The position numbers and the translations under genes were made by a program. From positions 48,613 through 112,612 of the forward strand of contig NZ_JAWQUO010000017.1 of the NCBI RefSeq assembly GCF_033446605.1: 64,000 bases of DNA, written 5' to 3'. Positions 34,736 through 44,383 of the stretch are shown in pieces; position 1 is the first letter of the stretch, and every line of letters starts with the position of its first letter. The notes beneath the pieces are model-generated. The model was not told where the DNA came from and ran no database searches. It saw only the letters and a program-made list of their open reading frames with translations. This DNA is from Iodobacter sp025352645 (lineage in GTDB: Bacteria > Pseudomonadota > Gammaproteobacteria > Burkholderiales > Chitinibacteraceae).

Positions 34736-37700
34736 ATGCCGCAACGAATTTTCCAAGACCTTCTGGGAAGGCTAACTGCGTTTCAGCTTAGGCTTACTTA
34801 TACGCTGATGATAGTGGCGGGTGTGCTAGCTATTGCGCTGTGGCCCCAGTCATTTTGGCTTCCCAAATTAGTGCTTAGCGGATTATTGCTGGCTCTGCTA
34901 TTGCAGTGGCAAAAAATACGTCGCTCGCAAGCTGCAATAAGGCAGCAGGCCAAACAATTGGCCGCTTTAATTGCAAAAAATGAGCAACTTAGCAATACAG
35001 AACTCACCATCGCTAAGGCGCATCAACAAGTGTTGGAAATGTCCAACGCCCTTCCTTTTGCGGTATTTCAGTTGCAAACCTTGGGCAAAGGCAAGTATCG
35101 ATACAACTTTATTAATCGGCGGGTTGAAGAGGTGCTTGGCGTTTCAGCTGCGGAGTTAAAAGAAAATCCAGAGCTATGTTGGCGCTATGTTGAGGAGCAA
35201 GACCGGCTTAGTGCGCTCAAAAAAATAAAAGAAAGCTCCGTGCAATTAAGGGCAAGTGGTGAGCCTCAGAGTATTGAAGTTTCTGTGCGGCTTACTTTAA
35301 ATGGCCAATTGCACTGGGTGCTATTAAGCGGCTTTTCCTCGCCACTTCAAGCAGATGGGTCGGTTATTTGGAATGGCTATTATCAAAACATCACCGAGCG
35401 TAAGCATGCCGAAGATGAGTTAAGAGAGAGCGAAGACTATAACAAAATGCTGTTTCAAGAGTCGCACCGTCCTTTGGTGGTGCATGATCCTCTTATTAAT
35501 GGCTTTATTGATTGCAATGCGGCGGCGGTAAAAATATATGGTTTTTCAAGCAAGGAAGAATTGCTAGGAAAAACACCGCTAGATGTATCTGCCGCTTTTC
35601 AATATGACGGCACCGATACTAAAACCGCGATGGAGCGGCAAGATCATTCCGCGCTTGAGCATGGAATTGAAGCCTTTGAATGGCGGCATCAGCGGGCTAA
35701 TGGCGAAATTTGGGATGCCATGGTGTATTTGATGTTGTTTAATTATCATGGCCGACAATTACTGCAATTTACGCTTGACGATATTACTGAGCGCAAACGG
35801 GATGAAAGAAAAATTCTGTTTAATCGATATGTTGTAGAAAATGCGGGCGCTATGCTGTGGCTAGATTCTGAAACGTCACAAATAAAATATGTAAATAAGG
35901 CAGCAATTGAATATTTGGGTTATTCCGCTGAGCAGTGTTTAACGCTCACCGTGCCTGATATTGATCCAGATTTCGATCTAAATCGTTATCATCTAGCCGT
36001 ACAAGCTTTACGGGAGACGGGTAAGCCACGGACGTTTGAGACTCGCCATCGCTGTGCCGATGGCAGAATCTTAAATGTAGAAATCACCTCTTCTTTGGTG
36101 GAAGACGAGGAAAGAATGTTGGTTATTGCCAGTAGCAAAGATATTACCTCGCAAAAGCAGGCAGAAGCCGCCATGTTGCGTGCTAAAGAAATAGCCGAAG
36201 ATGCCACACAAATGAAGTCTGATTTTCTCGCCAATATGAGCCATGAGATTCGCACGCCAATGAATGCCATTATTGGCTTAAGCCACTTAGTGCTTAAAAC
36301 TGAATTAAATCCTCGGCAGAATGATTATTTAAAGAAAATTCAACAATCAGGCCAGCATTTGCTTGGAATTATTAATGATGTACTGGATTTTTCAAAAATT
36401 GAAGCTGGCAAGCTGACGGTAGAGACGAGTGAGTTTAATCTGGAGGATTTGCTAGATAACGTGGCAAATCTTGTTTCTGAAAAAGCTTACACTAAAAATT
36501 TAGAGTTGATTTTTGATATTGGCTTGGATGTGCCTATTCATTTAATTGGTGACTCGCTGCGTTTAAGCCAAATATTAATTAACTATGCCAATAATGCAGT
36601 TAAATTTACCGAACAGGGTGAAATAGATATTGTTATTCGCGTGCAAGCACATGATGAGGGTGAAGTGCTGCTTTATTTTGCAGTGAAAGATAGCGGCATT
36701 GGTTTGACTGCCGAACAAGTTAGCCGTTTATTCCAAAGCTTTCAGCAGGCAGATAGCTCCACCTCCCGCAAATACGGAGGGACGGGCTTAGGCTTGGCTA
36801 TATCCAAAAAACTGGCTGAGTTAATGGGGGGAGAGGTTGGCGTTGAGAGTGAATACGGGCATGGCTCCACCTTTTGGTTTACTGCAAAACTAGGCATCAG
36901 CCAGCTAAAAACACCGAGTAGCTTGCCAGCTATTGATGCGTGCCGTCGCCGTATTTTGGTGGTGGATGATAATCACACTGCGCGTACGATCTTGGCCGAT
37001 ATGCTAAACAATATGGGCTTTGTGGTAAGCAAGGCGTCGTCTGGCCCTGAGGCTATTGATGCGGTTATGCAGGCCGCTCCCTCTCATCCTTTCGATGTGA
37101 TTCTTCTTGATTGGAAAATGCCTAATATGACTGGCATTGAAACGGCTGAATTAATTCAAGCTTTAGGACTGCAACCCATGCCTAAAATCGCGATTGTGAC
37201 GGCTTATGGCCGAGAGGATGTTTTGCTGGACTGCCAAAAGCTTGGGATTGAACATATCTTGGTAAAACCCATTAATGCCTCCTTAATGCTGGATACCCTG
37301 ATGCATCTCTTGGGCGATCAACTGAGTGAGCGTGCTACACAGGTGCATGTTTCTCCTCCTTTAAGGGCACTGGAGAGTATCCAAGGGGCGCGCATTCTGT
37401 TGGCTGAAGATAATCTGATTAACCAAATGGTGGCGACTGAGTTACTTAAAGACGCAGGTTTTGTGGTTGAGGTGGCGGCAAATGGGCGAATTGCCGTTGA
37501 GATGGCGCAAGCCAAACCATATGACTTGGTGCTGATGGATATGCAGATGCCAGAAATGGATGGCTTAGAGGCAACACGTTATCTTACTGCTTTGCCACAG
37601 CTTGCCCATTTGCCCATTGTGGCGATGACGGCTAATGCGATGCAGGCAGATAGAGAGCGTTGCCTAGAATCAGGGATGGTGGATTTTGTTAGCAAGCCGA

Positions 37701-38374
37701 TTGAGCCAGATGATTTATTTAAAACCATATTGCGCTGGATTAAGCCTCTACAAAGGGGGGGAGATCTTGGCGCTCCAATGCCAGCACTTTCGGTCTTACC
37801 TGAGCAAATATTGGGTTTGGATCGCGTTGTAGGCTTGCGGCGAGTTTTAGGCAAGGAGGATCGATATATTGCGATGCTGCAAGGGTTTGCACTAAATCAA
37901 GCCCATATTGTGGCTGATATTCGTGCTGCCTTAGCCAAAGATGATAGGGTGACGGCAGAGCGTTTGGCGCATGCTTTAATAGGCTGGGCCGCCAATATTG
38001 GGGCGGCCAGCTTGCAGCGGGTGGCTGTGGCCGTGGAGCAGGGCATTCATATGTCCACACTGAGAGATGAAACTCTATCGGTGTTGCAAACCTCACTTGC
38101 CAAGCAAATCGAGTCTATTCATAAGGCTTTACCTACGGCGGTAGCGAGCAATGATGTGCCGTTTGATCCACTAAAGCGTGATTTGCTTTGCTTACAATTG
38201 GTGGCGCTGTTAGCAAATGCAGATGCACAGGTCGAGGCGCTGATGAATAAAAATAAAGTTTTATTGCAGGCGGCATTTCCCAAGCATTTTTATCAAATAG
38301 AAAACGCCGTGCAACAGCAGGAGTTTAAGCAGGCACTTCAGTTGCTTGGTGAAGCAAACAAATCACTTCAATGA
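34736..38374 (+). CDS. Hybrid sensor histidine kinase with PAS, two receiver domains and HPt
   Basis: A protein of about 1212 residues. Two membrane helices lie near residues 22-55, a coiled coil follows, then three PAS domains (about 90-220, 225-350 and 355-475). The His-box SHEIRTP has His near 503; the ATP-binding domain contains GTGLGLAISKKL. Receiver 1 has Asp in LLDWKMPNM near 792 and receiver 2 has Asp in LMDMQMPEM near 934. A C-terminal HPt domain has His near 1077 in LAHALIGWAANIGA. This is a BarA/RpfC-like phosphorelay. No response regulator lies next to it, so its partner is elsewhere. The ATG at 34736 is preferred to TTG at 34682. Confidence 0.87.
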   Translation: MPQRIFQDLLGRLTAFQLRLTYTLMIVAGVLAIALWPQSFWLPKLVLSGLLLALLLQWQKIRRSQAAIRQQAKQLAALIAKNEQLSNTELTIAKAHQQVLEMSNALPFAVFQLQTLGKGKYRYNFINRRVEEVLGVSAAELKENPELCWRYVEEQDRLSALKKIKESSVQLRASGEPQSIEVSVRLTLNGQLHWVLLSGFSSPLQADGSVIWNGYYQNITERKHAEDELRESEDYNKMLFQESHRPLVVHDPLINGFIDCNAAAVKIYGFSSKEELLGKTPLDVSAAFQYDGTDTKTAMERQDHSALEHGIEAFEWRHQRANGEIWDAMVYLMLFNYHGRQLLQFTLDDITERKRDERKILFNRYVVENAGAMLWLDSETSQIKYVNKAAIEYLGYSAEQCLTLTVPDIDPDFDLNRYHLAVQALRETGKPRTFETRHRCADGRILNVEITSSLVEDEERMLVIASSKDITSQKQAEAAMLRAKEIAEDATQMKSDFLANMSHEIRTPMNAIIGLSHLVLKTELNPRQNDYLKKIQQSGQHLLGIINDVLDFSKIEAGKLTVETSEFNLEDLLDNVANLVSEKAYTKNLELIFDIGLDVPIHLIGDSLRLSQILINYANNAVKFTEQGEIDIVIRVQAHDEGEVLLYFAVKDSGIGLTAEQVSRLFQSFQQADSSTSRKYGGTGLGLAISKKLAELMGGEVGVESEYGHGSTFWFTAKLGISQLKTPSSLPAIDACRRRILVVDDNHTARTILADMLNNMGFVVSKASSGPEAIDAVMQAAPSHPFDVILLDWKMPNMTGIETAELIQALGLQPMPKIAIVTAYGREDVLLDCQKLGIEHILVKPINASLMLDTLMHLLGDQLSERATQVHVSPPLRALESIQGARILLAEDNLINQMVATELLKDAGFVVEVAANGRIAVEMAQAKPYDLVLMDMQMPEMDGLEATRYLTALPQLAHLPIVAMTANAMQADRERCLESGMVDFVSKPIEPDDLFKTILRWIKPLQRGGDLGAPMPALSVLPEQILGLDRVVGLRRVLGKEDRYIAMLQGFALNQAHIVADIRAALAKDDRVTAERLAHALIGWAANIGAASLQRVAVAVEQGIHMSTLRDETLSVLQTSLAKQIESIHKALPTAVASNDVPFDPLKRDLLCLQLVALLANADAQVEALMNKNKVLLQAAFPKHFYQIENAVQQQEFKQALQLLGEANKSLQ

Positions 38375-38495
38375 GTGCTTACACAGCAAAATACTGTGAT
38401 TAGCATAAGCTGAGGATCCATCCTGATCTCCCGATAAAGGGTAAAAGCAAGTAGAATCAGGGCGTTTAAGAATATTAAAGAACGAGAATGGGAAT

Positions 38496-39386
38496 ATGCT
38501 GACTTTCCAAGAAATTCTGCTCACGCTGCAAAACTACTGGGGCCGTAATGGTTGCGCGCTATTGCAGCCTTACGATATTGAAGTAGGTGCGGGTACATTC
38601 CATACCGCAACCTTTCTGCGCTCCCTAGGCCCAGAGCCTTGGAATGCCGCCTATGTGCAGCCTTCACGCCGTCCTAAGGATGGTCGTTATGGCGAAAACC
38701 CAAATCGCTTGCAGCATTATTACCAATTTCAAGTGGCTCTAAAGCCATCGCCAGACAATATCCAAGATCTCTATTTGGGTAGCTTGCGCGAGCTGGGCAT
38801 TGATACCAGTGTGCACGATATTCGTTTTGTAGAAGACGATTGGGAAAGCCCAAGCTTGGGTGCGTGGGGCTTAGGTTGGGAAGTGTGGTTGAACGGGATG
38901 GAAGTCACTCAGTTCACTTATTTCCAACAGGTGGGTGGTATTGATTGTAAGCCAGTGCTGGGCGAAATCACCTACGGCGTTGAACGACTAGCCATGTATT
39001 TGCAAGGCGTGGAGAACGTTTACGATTTAGTGTGGACAGTTTATCCAAATGGCCAAAAAGTAACTTACGGCGATATCTACCATCAAAATGAAGTAGAGCA
39101 ATCAACGTATAACTTTGAACACGCTAATGTGCCGCTGCTGCTCGATTTATTTAATAAATTTGAGAGCGAAGCCGCGCGCCTAATGGAAGCAAATCTGGCT
39201 TTACCAGGCTACGAGATGGTGATGAAGTGCTCGCACGTCTTTAACTTGCTGGATGCGCGTGGCGCGATTTCGGTGACAGAGCGTGCAGCATATATTGGCC
39301 GCGTACGGACGCTTTCGCGCTTAGTAGCAAGGGCGTATTACGATTCGCGTGAAGCATTGGGTTTCCCAATGTGCCAAGTTAGCTAG
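38496..39386 (+). CDS. glyQ: Glycine--tRNA ligase, alpha subunit
   Basis: A 296-residue protein nearly invariant across proteobacteria, opening LTFQEILLTLQNYWGRNGC and carrying QPSRRPKDGRYGENPNRLQ and the motif-3-like GVERLAMYLQG. It forms the catalytic core of the alpha2-beta2 glycyl-tRNA synthetase with GlyS. The ATG at 38496 has a GGGAAT site nearby. A lipoprotein gene separates it from glyS. Confidence 0.97.
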   Translation: MLTFQEILLTLQNYWGRNGCALLQPYDIEVGAGTFHTATFLRSLGPEPWNAAYVQPSRRPKDGRYGENPNRLQHYYQFQVALKPSPDNIQDLYLGSLRELGIDTSVHDIRFVEDDWESPSLGAWGLGWEVWLNGMEVTQFTYFQQVGGIDCKPVLGEITYGVERLAMYLQGVENVYDLVWTVYPNGQKVTYGDIYHQNEVEQSTYNFEHANVPLLLDLFNKFESEAARLMEANLALPGYEMVMKCSHVFNLLDARGAISVTERAAYIGRVRTLSRLVARAYYDSREALGFPMCQVS

Positions 39387-39389
39387 GTG

Positions 39390-39875
39390 ATGGTTATGAT
39401 CCGCTATCTCATCTTGATTGCTTTGCTGGCTGGCTGTGGAAAATTTGAAGATGAGGTCTATGGCCCGCTTGAAGTTCCCAAAGAGGGCGATTGGCGCAGT
39501 TATGGGGTGATGGCGGATTATGAAATGCTCGTCGATGTGAAATCGATTACTCACGATGACGATTACGCGCCGACTAAATACACCTACGTTTGGTTGCAAC
39601 AAAAGTTTAATGAAGATCAAACGGATGAAGTAACTAAAAAGCAATTTCGCGTGAAGTATTCGCGCCATGCCATTGATTGCCCATCTAAAAAAATGGCCGG
39701 CACTTTGAGCGATATGCGTGATACAGAAAACCGGCAGGTGGCACGTTATGATATTCCTGGCTATCAGTGGGAATTCGATGAGCCGCTAGCCAATAGCTTT
39801 GGCGGTGATTTTGTGCGTCAAGTCTGCAAAATTATGGCAGAGAAAGAAGCTAAAGCTAAATTAGAAGAAAATTAA
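39390..39875 (+). CDS. Putative lipoprotein, Adhesin_E-like domain
   Basis: A protein of about 160 residues with a short hydrophobic leader and the lipobox LLAGCG, giving a lipid-anchored Cys near residue 15. The mature part (DWRSYGVMADYEMLVDVKSI, then YTYVWLQQKF, then CPSKKMAG and a final FVRQVCK) resembles the surface-adhesin E fold, with two Cys that could form a disulfide. It begins within a few bases of the glyQ stop and precedes glyS by 180 bp, so it is co-transcribed with glyQ. The start may be ATG 39390 or 39396. Role unknown. Confidence 0.7.
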   Translation: MVMIRYLILIALLAGCGKFEDEVYGPLEVPKEGDWRSYGVMADYEMLVDVKSITHDDDYAPTKYTYVWLQQKFNEDQTDEVTKKQFRVKYSRHAIDCPSKKMAGTLSDMRDTENRQVARYDIPGYQWEFDEPLANSFGGDFVRQVCKIMAEKEAKAKLEEN

Positions 39876-40055
39876 CAGATGTTACAAAAACATCTTTTAT
39901 CCGCAAAAGACACCCACAATGTGTGGCAAAATCGCCTGTATTTGCTGCATATTGCCGACTAAATATGGGCGAAATCAGTGGCTCAGCTTTCGTGATTTTT
40001 GTGGGCGAAACCTTTTTCCAAAATGCCACTGCGTCATATCAGAGAATTAAATCCC

Positions 40056-42128
40056 ATGTCCAATTCTGTATCTCAAACACTGCTAATAGAAATTTTTACC
40101 GAAGAATTGCCACCTAAAGCACTGCCTAAATTGGGCGCTGTATTTGCTAGTGGTATTTTTGATGAATTAGCCAAATTGGGTTTTGTCGCCAAAGACGCCG
40201 AAGTGGAATCCTTTGCTAGCCCACGCAGGCTGGCGGTATCGATCTCCAATGTGCTGGCGGTGCAGCCCGATCAAGCCATTGAGCGCCGCGGCCCTGCCGT
40301 GGCTTCTGGCTTTAAAGATGGCGTGCCAACCCCTGCCTTAGCAGGCTTTGCACGTAGCTGCGGTGTGGATGTGGCGCAATTGGCGCAAGGCTCAGATGGT
40401 AAGCAAGATGTCTTTGTCTTTTCCTCGGTCAAAGCTGGTGAAGCCTTGGTTAAAGTGCTTTCGGCGATTATCGCCGCCACACTTAAAAAACTGCCTGCAC
40501 CTAAAATGATGCGTTGGGGCGATAGGGACGGCCAATTTATTCGCCCAGTGCATGGCCTAGTGGTGCTGCATGGTAGTGAAGTTATTCCTGCCCAGTTCTT
40601 GCACCTAGAAGCCGGCCGTAGCACGCTGGGGCATCGCTTTTTATCCACAGAAGCCATTGAGCTGGCTAATGCGGATGAATACGCCGCCCGTTTGTTTGAT
40701 GATGGCTTTGTTGAAGCGAGCTTTGATGCCCGCCGTGCCTTGATTGCAGATCAGCTTAGCAATGCCTGCCTAGAGTTAAATGCACAAATCGCACCATCCG
40801 ATGGTCTACTGGATGAAGTCACTGCGCTGGTGGAATGGCCTGTGGTCTACACCGGCAACTTTGATGAAAAATTCTTAGCTGTGCCACAGGAATGCTTGAT
40901 TTTATCTATGCAGCAGCATCAAAAATACTTCCCGTTGCTGGATCAAAACGGCAAGCTACTGCCTAAGTTTTTGGTGGTTTCTAACTTAGAAACAGCCGAT
41001 CCTAGCCATATTATTCATGGCAATGAGCGGGTATTGCGCGCACGTTTATCCGATGCTGAGTTCTTTTTTGAACAAGATAAAAAGAAAAAGCTGGATTCCC
41101 GTGTGCCGCAATTGGCCAATGTGGTTTATCACAACAAAATTGGTAGCCAGCTTGAGCGTGTTGAACGTCTACAAACCATTGCTGGTGCAATTGCCTTAAA
41201 ACTGAACGCCAATGTGGCCGATTGCAAGCGTGCGGCTTATCTAGCTAAGGCAGATTTGATTGCCGATATGGTGGGTGAGTTTCCTGAGCTGCAAGGCGTA
41301 ATGGGCATGTATTACGCCCGTATTGATGGCGAAAACGAAGCCGTTGCTGCCGCAATTGAAGGGCATTACCACCCACGCTTTGCGGGCGATAGCTTGCCGG
41401 TGGGGGCTGTAGCACAAGCCGTTTCTCTAGCTGATAAGCTGGAATCCATTGTGGGAATTTACGGCATTGGCCTGATTCCAACAGGGGATAAAGACCCATT
41501 TGCCTTACGCCGTGCCGCACTGGGCGTATTGCGTATGGTGCTGGATCTACCGTTGGATCTAAAAGAGCTGCTAAGCATGACCGCCGCTAGCTTCCCTGAC
41601 GGCGTAGTGGCAGAGGGCACGGTAGAAGGCGTGTACGGCTTTATGCTGGATCGCCTTAAAAACTACCTCGCTGCAGATTACCCCGCTGCGGATATTGACG
41701 CGGTGTTGGCGCTGAAACCAACGCTCTTAAATGAGATGGTGATTCGCTTGCAAGCGGTAGCGGCATTTAAAGCGTTACCAGAAGCCACCGCCTTGGCTGC
41801 GGCCAATAAACGTATTCGTAATATTCTGAAGAAGGTCGAAGGCGATTTGCCTGAGCTGAATGCCGCCTTGCTGAGTGATGCCGCTGAAATGGCATTGCAC
41901 GCCGAGCTATTAAAGCTGCAGCCTGTGGTGAGCCGTGCTTTAGCTAGCCAAGACTTTACCGGTGCATTGAAAGCGCTGAGTGCTTTAAAAGAGCCAGTCG
42001 ATGCTTTCTTTGATTCGGTCATGGTGATGAGCGATGACCTAGCCGTACGCGGTAATCGTCAAGCCCTGCTCGCTGCTTTGGCAAGCCTGATGAATCGAGT
42101 TGCAGAGCTGTCTTTACTGGCGGAGTAA
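40056..42128 (+). CDS. glyS: Glycine--tRNA ligase, beta subunit
   Basis: A 690-residue beta subunit, with family blocks LLIEIFTEELPPKAL, FASPRRLAV, KMMRWGDRDGQFIRPVHGLV and EFPELQGVMG, and a C-terminal anticodon-binding domain. It supplies tRNA recognition for the alpha2-beta2 enzyme. ATG at 40056 matches the usual start; an upstream TTG-like extension to 39999 is unlikely. A small transposon-like element is inserted right behind its stop codon. Confidence 0.96.
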   Translation: MSNSVSQTLLIEIFTEELPPKALPKLGAVFASGIFDELAKLGFVAKDAEVESFASPRRLAVSISNVLAVQPDQAIERRGPAVASGFKDGVPTPALAGFARSCGVDVAQLAQGSDGKQDVFVFSSVKAGEALVKVLSAIIAATLKKLPAPKMMRWGDRDGQFIRPVHGLVVLHGSEVIPAQFLHLEAGRSTLGHRFLSTEAIELANADEYAARLFDDGFVEASFDARRALIADQLSNACLELNAQIAPSDGLLDEVTALVEWPVVYTGNFDEKFLAVPQECLILSMQQHQKYFPLLDQNGKLLPKFLVVSNLETADPSHIIHGNERVLRARLSDAEFFFEQDKKKKLDSRVPQLANVVYHNKIGSQLERVERLQTIAGAIALKLNANVADCKRAAYLAKADLIADMVGEFPELQGVMGMYYARIDGENEAVAAAIEGHYHPRFAGDSLPVGAVAQAVSLADKLESIVGIYGIGLIPTGDKDPFALRRAALGVLRMVLDLPLDLKELLSMTAASFPDGVVAEGTVEGVYGFMLDRLKNYLAADYPAADIDAVLALKPTLLNEMVIRLQAVAAFKALPEATALAAANKRIRNILKKVEGDLPELNAALLSDAAEMALHAELLKLQPVVSRALASQDFTGALKALSALKEPVDAFFDSVMVMSDDLAVRGNRQALLAALASLMNRVAELSLLAE

Positions 42129-42135
42129 AAAATAA

Positions 42136-42315
42136 CCTGATTATGTCTCTTGCTCATTTTTTGTCGTTGGGCTGGAATATCAACGTGAATCGAGTTAACT
42201 CGTAGGGGCGCTGCTTGCTGCGCCCTCGCTGAACAGGGCGCAGCAAGCAGCGCCCCTACAGAATATTGGCCTACATGTCATATATGGCTTTTTTTGAGCA
42301 AGAGACATAATCAGG
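42136..42315. mobile_element. MITE-like element, copy 1 (21-bp terminal inverted repeats, 8-bp target duplication)
   Basis: A 180-bp element. Its ends are perfect 21-bp inverted repeats starting CCTGATTATGTCTCTTG (42136-42156 and 42295-42315). It is flanked on both sides by AAAAATAA (42128-42135 and 42316-42323), an 8-bp target duplication. The inside holds a perfect hairpin with 25-bp arms at 42202-42259. It encodes no transposase, so it needs one from elsewhere. A second copy with the same ends lies at 44.4 kb. Confidence 0.85.
42202..42259. repeat. Perfect hairpin inside MITE copy 1
   Basis: Two 25-bp arms beginning GTAGGGGCGCTGCTTGCTG flank an 8-base loop. The start GTAGGG and end CCCTAC match the scattered palindrome family, but the inner sequence is unrelated to that in MITE copy 2. 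Confidence 0.85.
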
Positions 42316-42384
42316 AAAAATAATGCAGGGTGGGCACAAAGACGCGCCCATCCTAAGCTTGTTAGATGAAAAACGGAGTCGCGT

Positions 42385-42933
42385 ATGAAGTTATTGATTC
42401 TCGACCGCGACGGCGTAATCAATGAAGATAGCCCTGACTATATCAAAACGCCGGAAGAGTGGATTCCCGTTGCTGGCAGTTTAGAGGCGATTGGCGAATT
42501 ATCCCGTTCGGGCTGGACGATTGTCGTGGCCACCAATCAAAGCGCAATTGGCCGCAAGATGATTAGCGTGGATGCCTTGAACCGCATTCATGCCAAGATG
42601 CATCGTGCCATTGCCGAGCAGGGTGGGCATATTGATGCAGTGTTTTTCTGCCCTCATGCACCGGACGCTGCATGCGTTTGTCGTAAACCTAATCCAGGCA
42701 TGCTCTTAGATATCTCTAGCCGCTTCCATGTGCCGAGCGCGCAATTGGTGATGGTGGGCGATTCGCTACGTGATTTGCAAGCCATTGCGGCTGTGGGTGG
42801 CAAGCCTGTCTTGGTGCGCACTGGGAATGGCATTAAAACTGAACGAAAAGGTCTGCTGCCCGATGGTACGCAGATATTTGACGATTTGGCGGCCTTTGCC
42901 GCGCATTTATTGGCCCCTGAAGGTGTGGATTAA
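42385..42933 (+). CDS. gmhB: D-glycero-beta-D-manno-heptose-1,7-bisphosphate 7-phosphatase
   Basis: A 182-residue HAD phosphatase. Motif I is LDRDGVINED near residues 6-15; the zinc loop CPHAPDAACVCRKP gives Cys-x-His-x5-Cys-x-Cys, and GDSLRDLQAI is the late motif. GmhB removes the 7-phosphate in making ADP-heptose for the lipopolysaccharide core. CGGAG precedes the ATG. The plsC gene starts at the very next base, so the two are one transcript. Confidence 0.93.
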   Translation: MKLLILDRDGVINEDSPDYIKTPEEWIPVAGSLEAIGELSRSGWTIVVATNQSAIGRKMISVDALNRIHAKMHRAIAEQGGHIDAVFFCPHAPDAACVCRKPNPGMLLDISSRFHVPSAQLVMVGDSLRDLQAIAAVGGKPVLVRTGNGIKTERKGLLPDGTQIFDDLAAFAAHLLAPEGVD

Positions 42934-43668
42934 ATGATTTGGTTGCGCTCCATTTTGTACTGGTTAGCTGTGCCTATAGTAACTCCGATTTTTTGTGTAA
43001 TTGCGATCCTCATTTTGCCGCTTCCACCTATGCTGCGTTACCGTATTATTCGTGGCTGGTCATGGATTATGCTCAAATGGCTTAAATTTACCTGTGGCCT
43101 GACTTACCGTGTGGAGGGCCTTGAAAACCTGCCTGCCAACCCCGCCGTTGTGATGAGTAAACACCAATCGGCTTGGGAAACGCTGGCACTGCAGCATGTG
43201 TTTCCACCGCAAGTTTGGGTGCTCAAAAAAGAGCTTTTAAAATTGCCGATTTTTGGCTGGGGCTTGGCTACTTTATCGCCAATTGCGATAGATCGCTCTA
43301 ACCGTGCCGAGGCGCAAAAACAGTTGATTTCTCAGGGCAAAGATCGCTTAGCTAAGGGTTTTTGGATTGTTATTTTCCCTGAAGGCACACGCGTACCATC
43401 CGGTGCTTATAAGCCTTATAAACAAGGTGGGGCGCGTTTGGCGCTGGATTTAGAAGTAGCAATTGTGCCAGTTGCGCATAATTCGGGTGAGTATTGGCCG
43501 CGTAATTCCTTTTTAAAATGGCCAGGCGAAATTGTGATGGTGGTGGGTAAGCCGATAGATCCTGCAGGACGCAGCCCACAAGATGTCACCCAAGAGGTTG
43601 AAAACTGGATTGAGGGTGAAATCCAGCGTTTTGGCGGTGTTGGCCCCTGCTATGCACCCAAAAAATGA
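42934..43668 (+). CDS. plsC: 1-acyl-sn-glycerol-3-phosphate acyltransferase
   Basis: A 244-residue inner-membrane acyltransferase. An N-terminal membrane segment (about 5-35) is followed by the catalytic motif KHQSAWE near 71 and FPEGTRVPSG near 148. It acylates lysophosphatidate to phosphatidate. The motif is His-x4-Glu rather than the textbook His-x4-Asp; I recall this variant as common in betaproteobacterial PlsC. It abuts gmhB and overlaps the following metallopeptidase gene by 17 bp. Confidence 0.92.
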   Translation: MIWLRSILYWLAVPIVTPIFCVIAILILPLPPMLRYRIIRGWSWIMLKWLKFTCGLTYRVEGLENLPANPAVVMSKHQSAWETLALQHVFPPQVWVLKKELLKLPIFGWGLATLSPIAIDRSNRAEAQKQLISQGKDRLAKGFWIVIFPEGTRVPSGAYKPYKQGGARLALDLEVAIVPVAHNSGEYWPRNSFLKWPGEIVMVVGKPIDPAGRSPQDVTQEVENWIEGEIQRFGGVGPCYAPKK

Positions 43669-44338
43669 AGCCTATTTATTGCGGCTGGCCAATCAAGAAA
43701 TCGCTTATCAAATAGAGCGTAGCAGCCGTCGCCGCTCCATTGGCCTGAAAATCACCGCCGATGGGCTGACGATCGTTTTGCCTGCACGCGCTCCAATCAA
43801 AGAAGCTGAGCGGGCGATTCAAAGCAAATTAAAGTGGATCTTAGCCAAGCTGGCGCAGCCTATGCCATCGGTTGTGGCTTTGGCGGCGGGAAGCAGCGTG
43901 CTGTGGCAAGGCCAAGCTAAGTTTGTGCAGCTGGCTGCGGGTAGGACACGGCTAGAAGAAGAAATTTTATATGTTTCCGAATTGGCCCCTCTTTCAACTG
44001 CGCTCACTCGTTTTTACCAACGCAGTGCTAAAGCTTATTTTTTGCAAAGACTCGGCTTTTGGAGCGAACAGATGGGCTTGCAGCCACGGCAGCTATTTTT
44101 AAGCTCGGCCAGAGGCCGTTGGGGGAGTTGTACTGCTTTAGGTGATATTCGGCTGAACTGGCGCTTAATGCAGGCCCCGCCGCAGGTGATTGATTATGTG
44201 GTGATCCACGAGCTAGCGCATTTGGCTGAGCTTAACCACTCCTCTCGGTTCTGGGGCATTGTTGCAGCAGCATGCCCAGATTGGAAAACGCAGCGGCTTT
44301 GGCTCAAACAAAATGGCGCGCTGCTGTTTGCGTGGTAA
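43652..44338 (+). CDS. YgjP-like (DUF45) zinc metallopeptidase domain protein
   Basis: A 228-residue protein of the YgjP/SprT-like group. It has the N-terminal RRSIGLKITADGLTIVLPARAP segment and, near residue 183, the zinc-binding VIHELAHLAELNHSSRFW with HExxH-like HELAH plus a downstream His. Such proteins are often called M48-like peptidases; their substrates are unknown. ATG at 43652 lies inside the end of plsC and indicates coupling; an upstream start at 43583 would overlap plsC by 86 bp. Confidence 0.8.
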   Translation: MHPKNEAYLLRLANQEIAYQIERSSRRRSIGLKITADGLTIVLPARAPIKEAERAIQSKLKWILAKLAQPMPSVVALAAGSSVLWQGQAKFVQLAAGRTRLEEEILYVSELAPLSTALTRFYQRSAKAYFLQRLGFWSEQMGLQPRQLFLSSARGRWGSCTALGDIRLNWRLMQAPPQVIDYVVIHELAHLAELNHSSRFWGIVAAACPDWKTQRLWLKQNGALLFAW

Positions 44339-44383
44339 GCGCCACTCTCTATTCTCTGCAAATAGATTGTACGTATAAGTAAT

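Noticed and set aside
39923..40117. Plus-strand frame before glyS
   Set aside because: It overlaps the start of glyS in another frame and shows no domain or ribosome site.
42934..43668. Loss of catalytic residue in PlsC (His-x4-Glu instead of Asp)
   Set aside because: Glu at this position is a recurrent variant in related PlsC proteins as far as I recall, so it is unlikely to mean inactivity.
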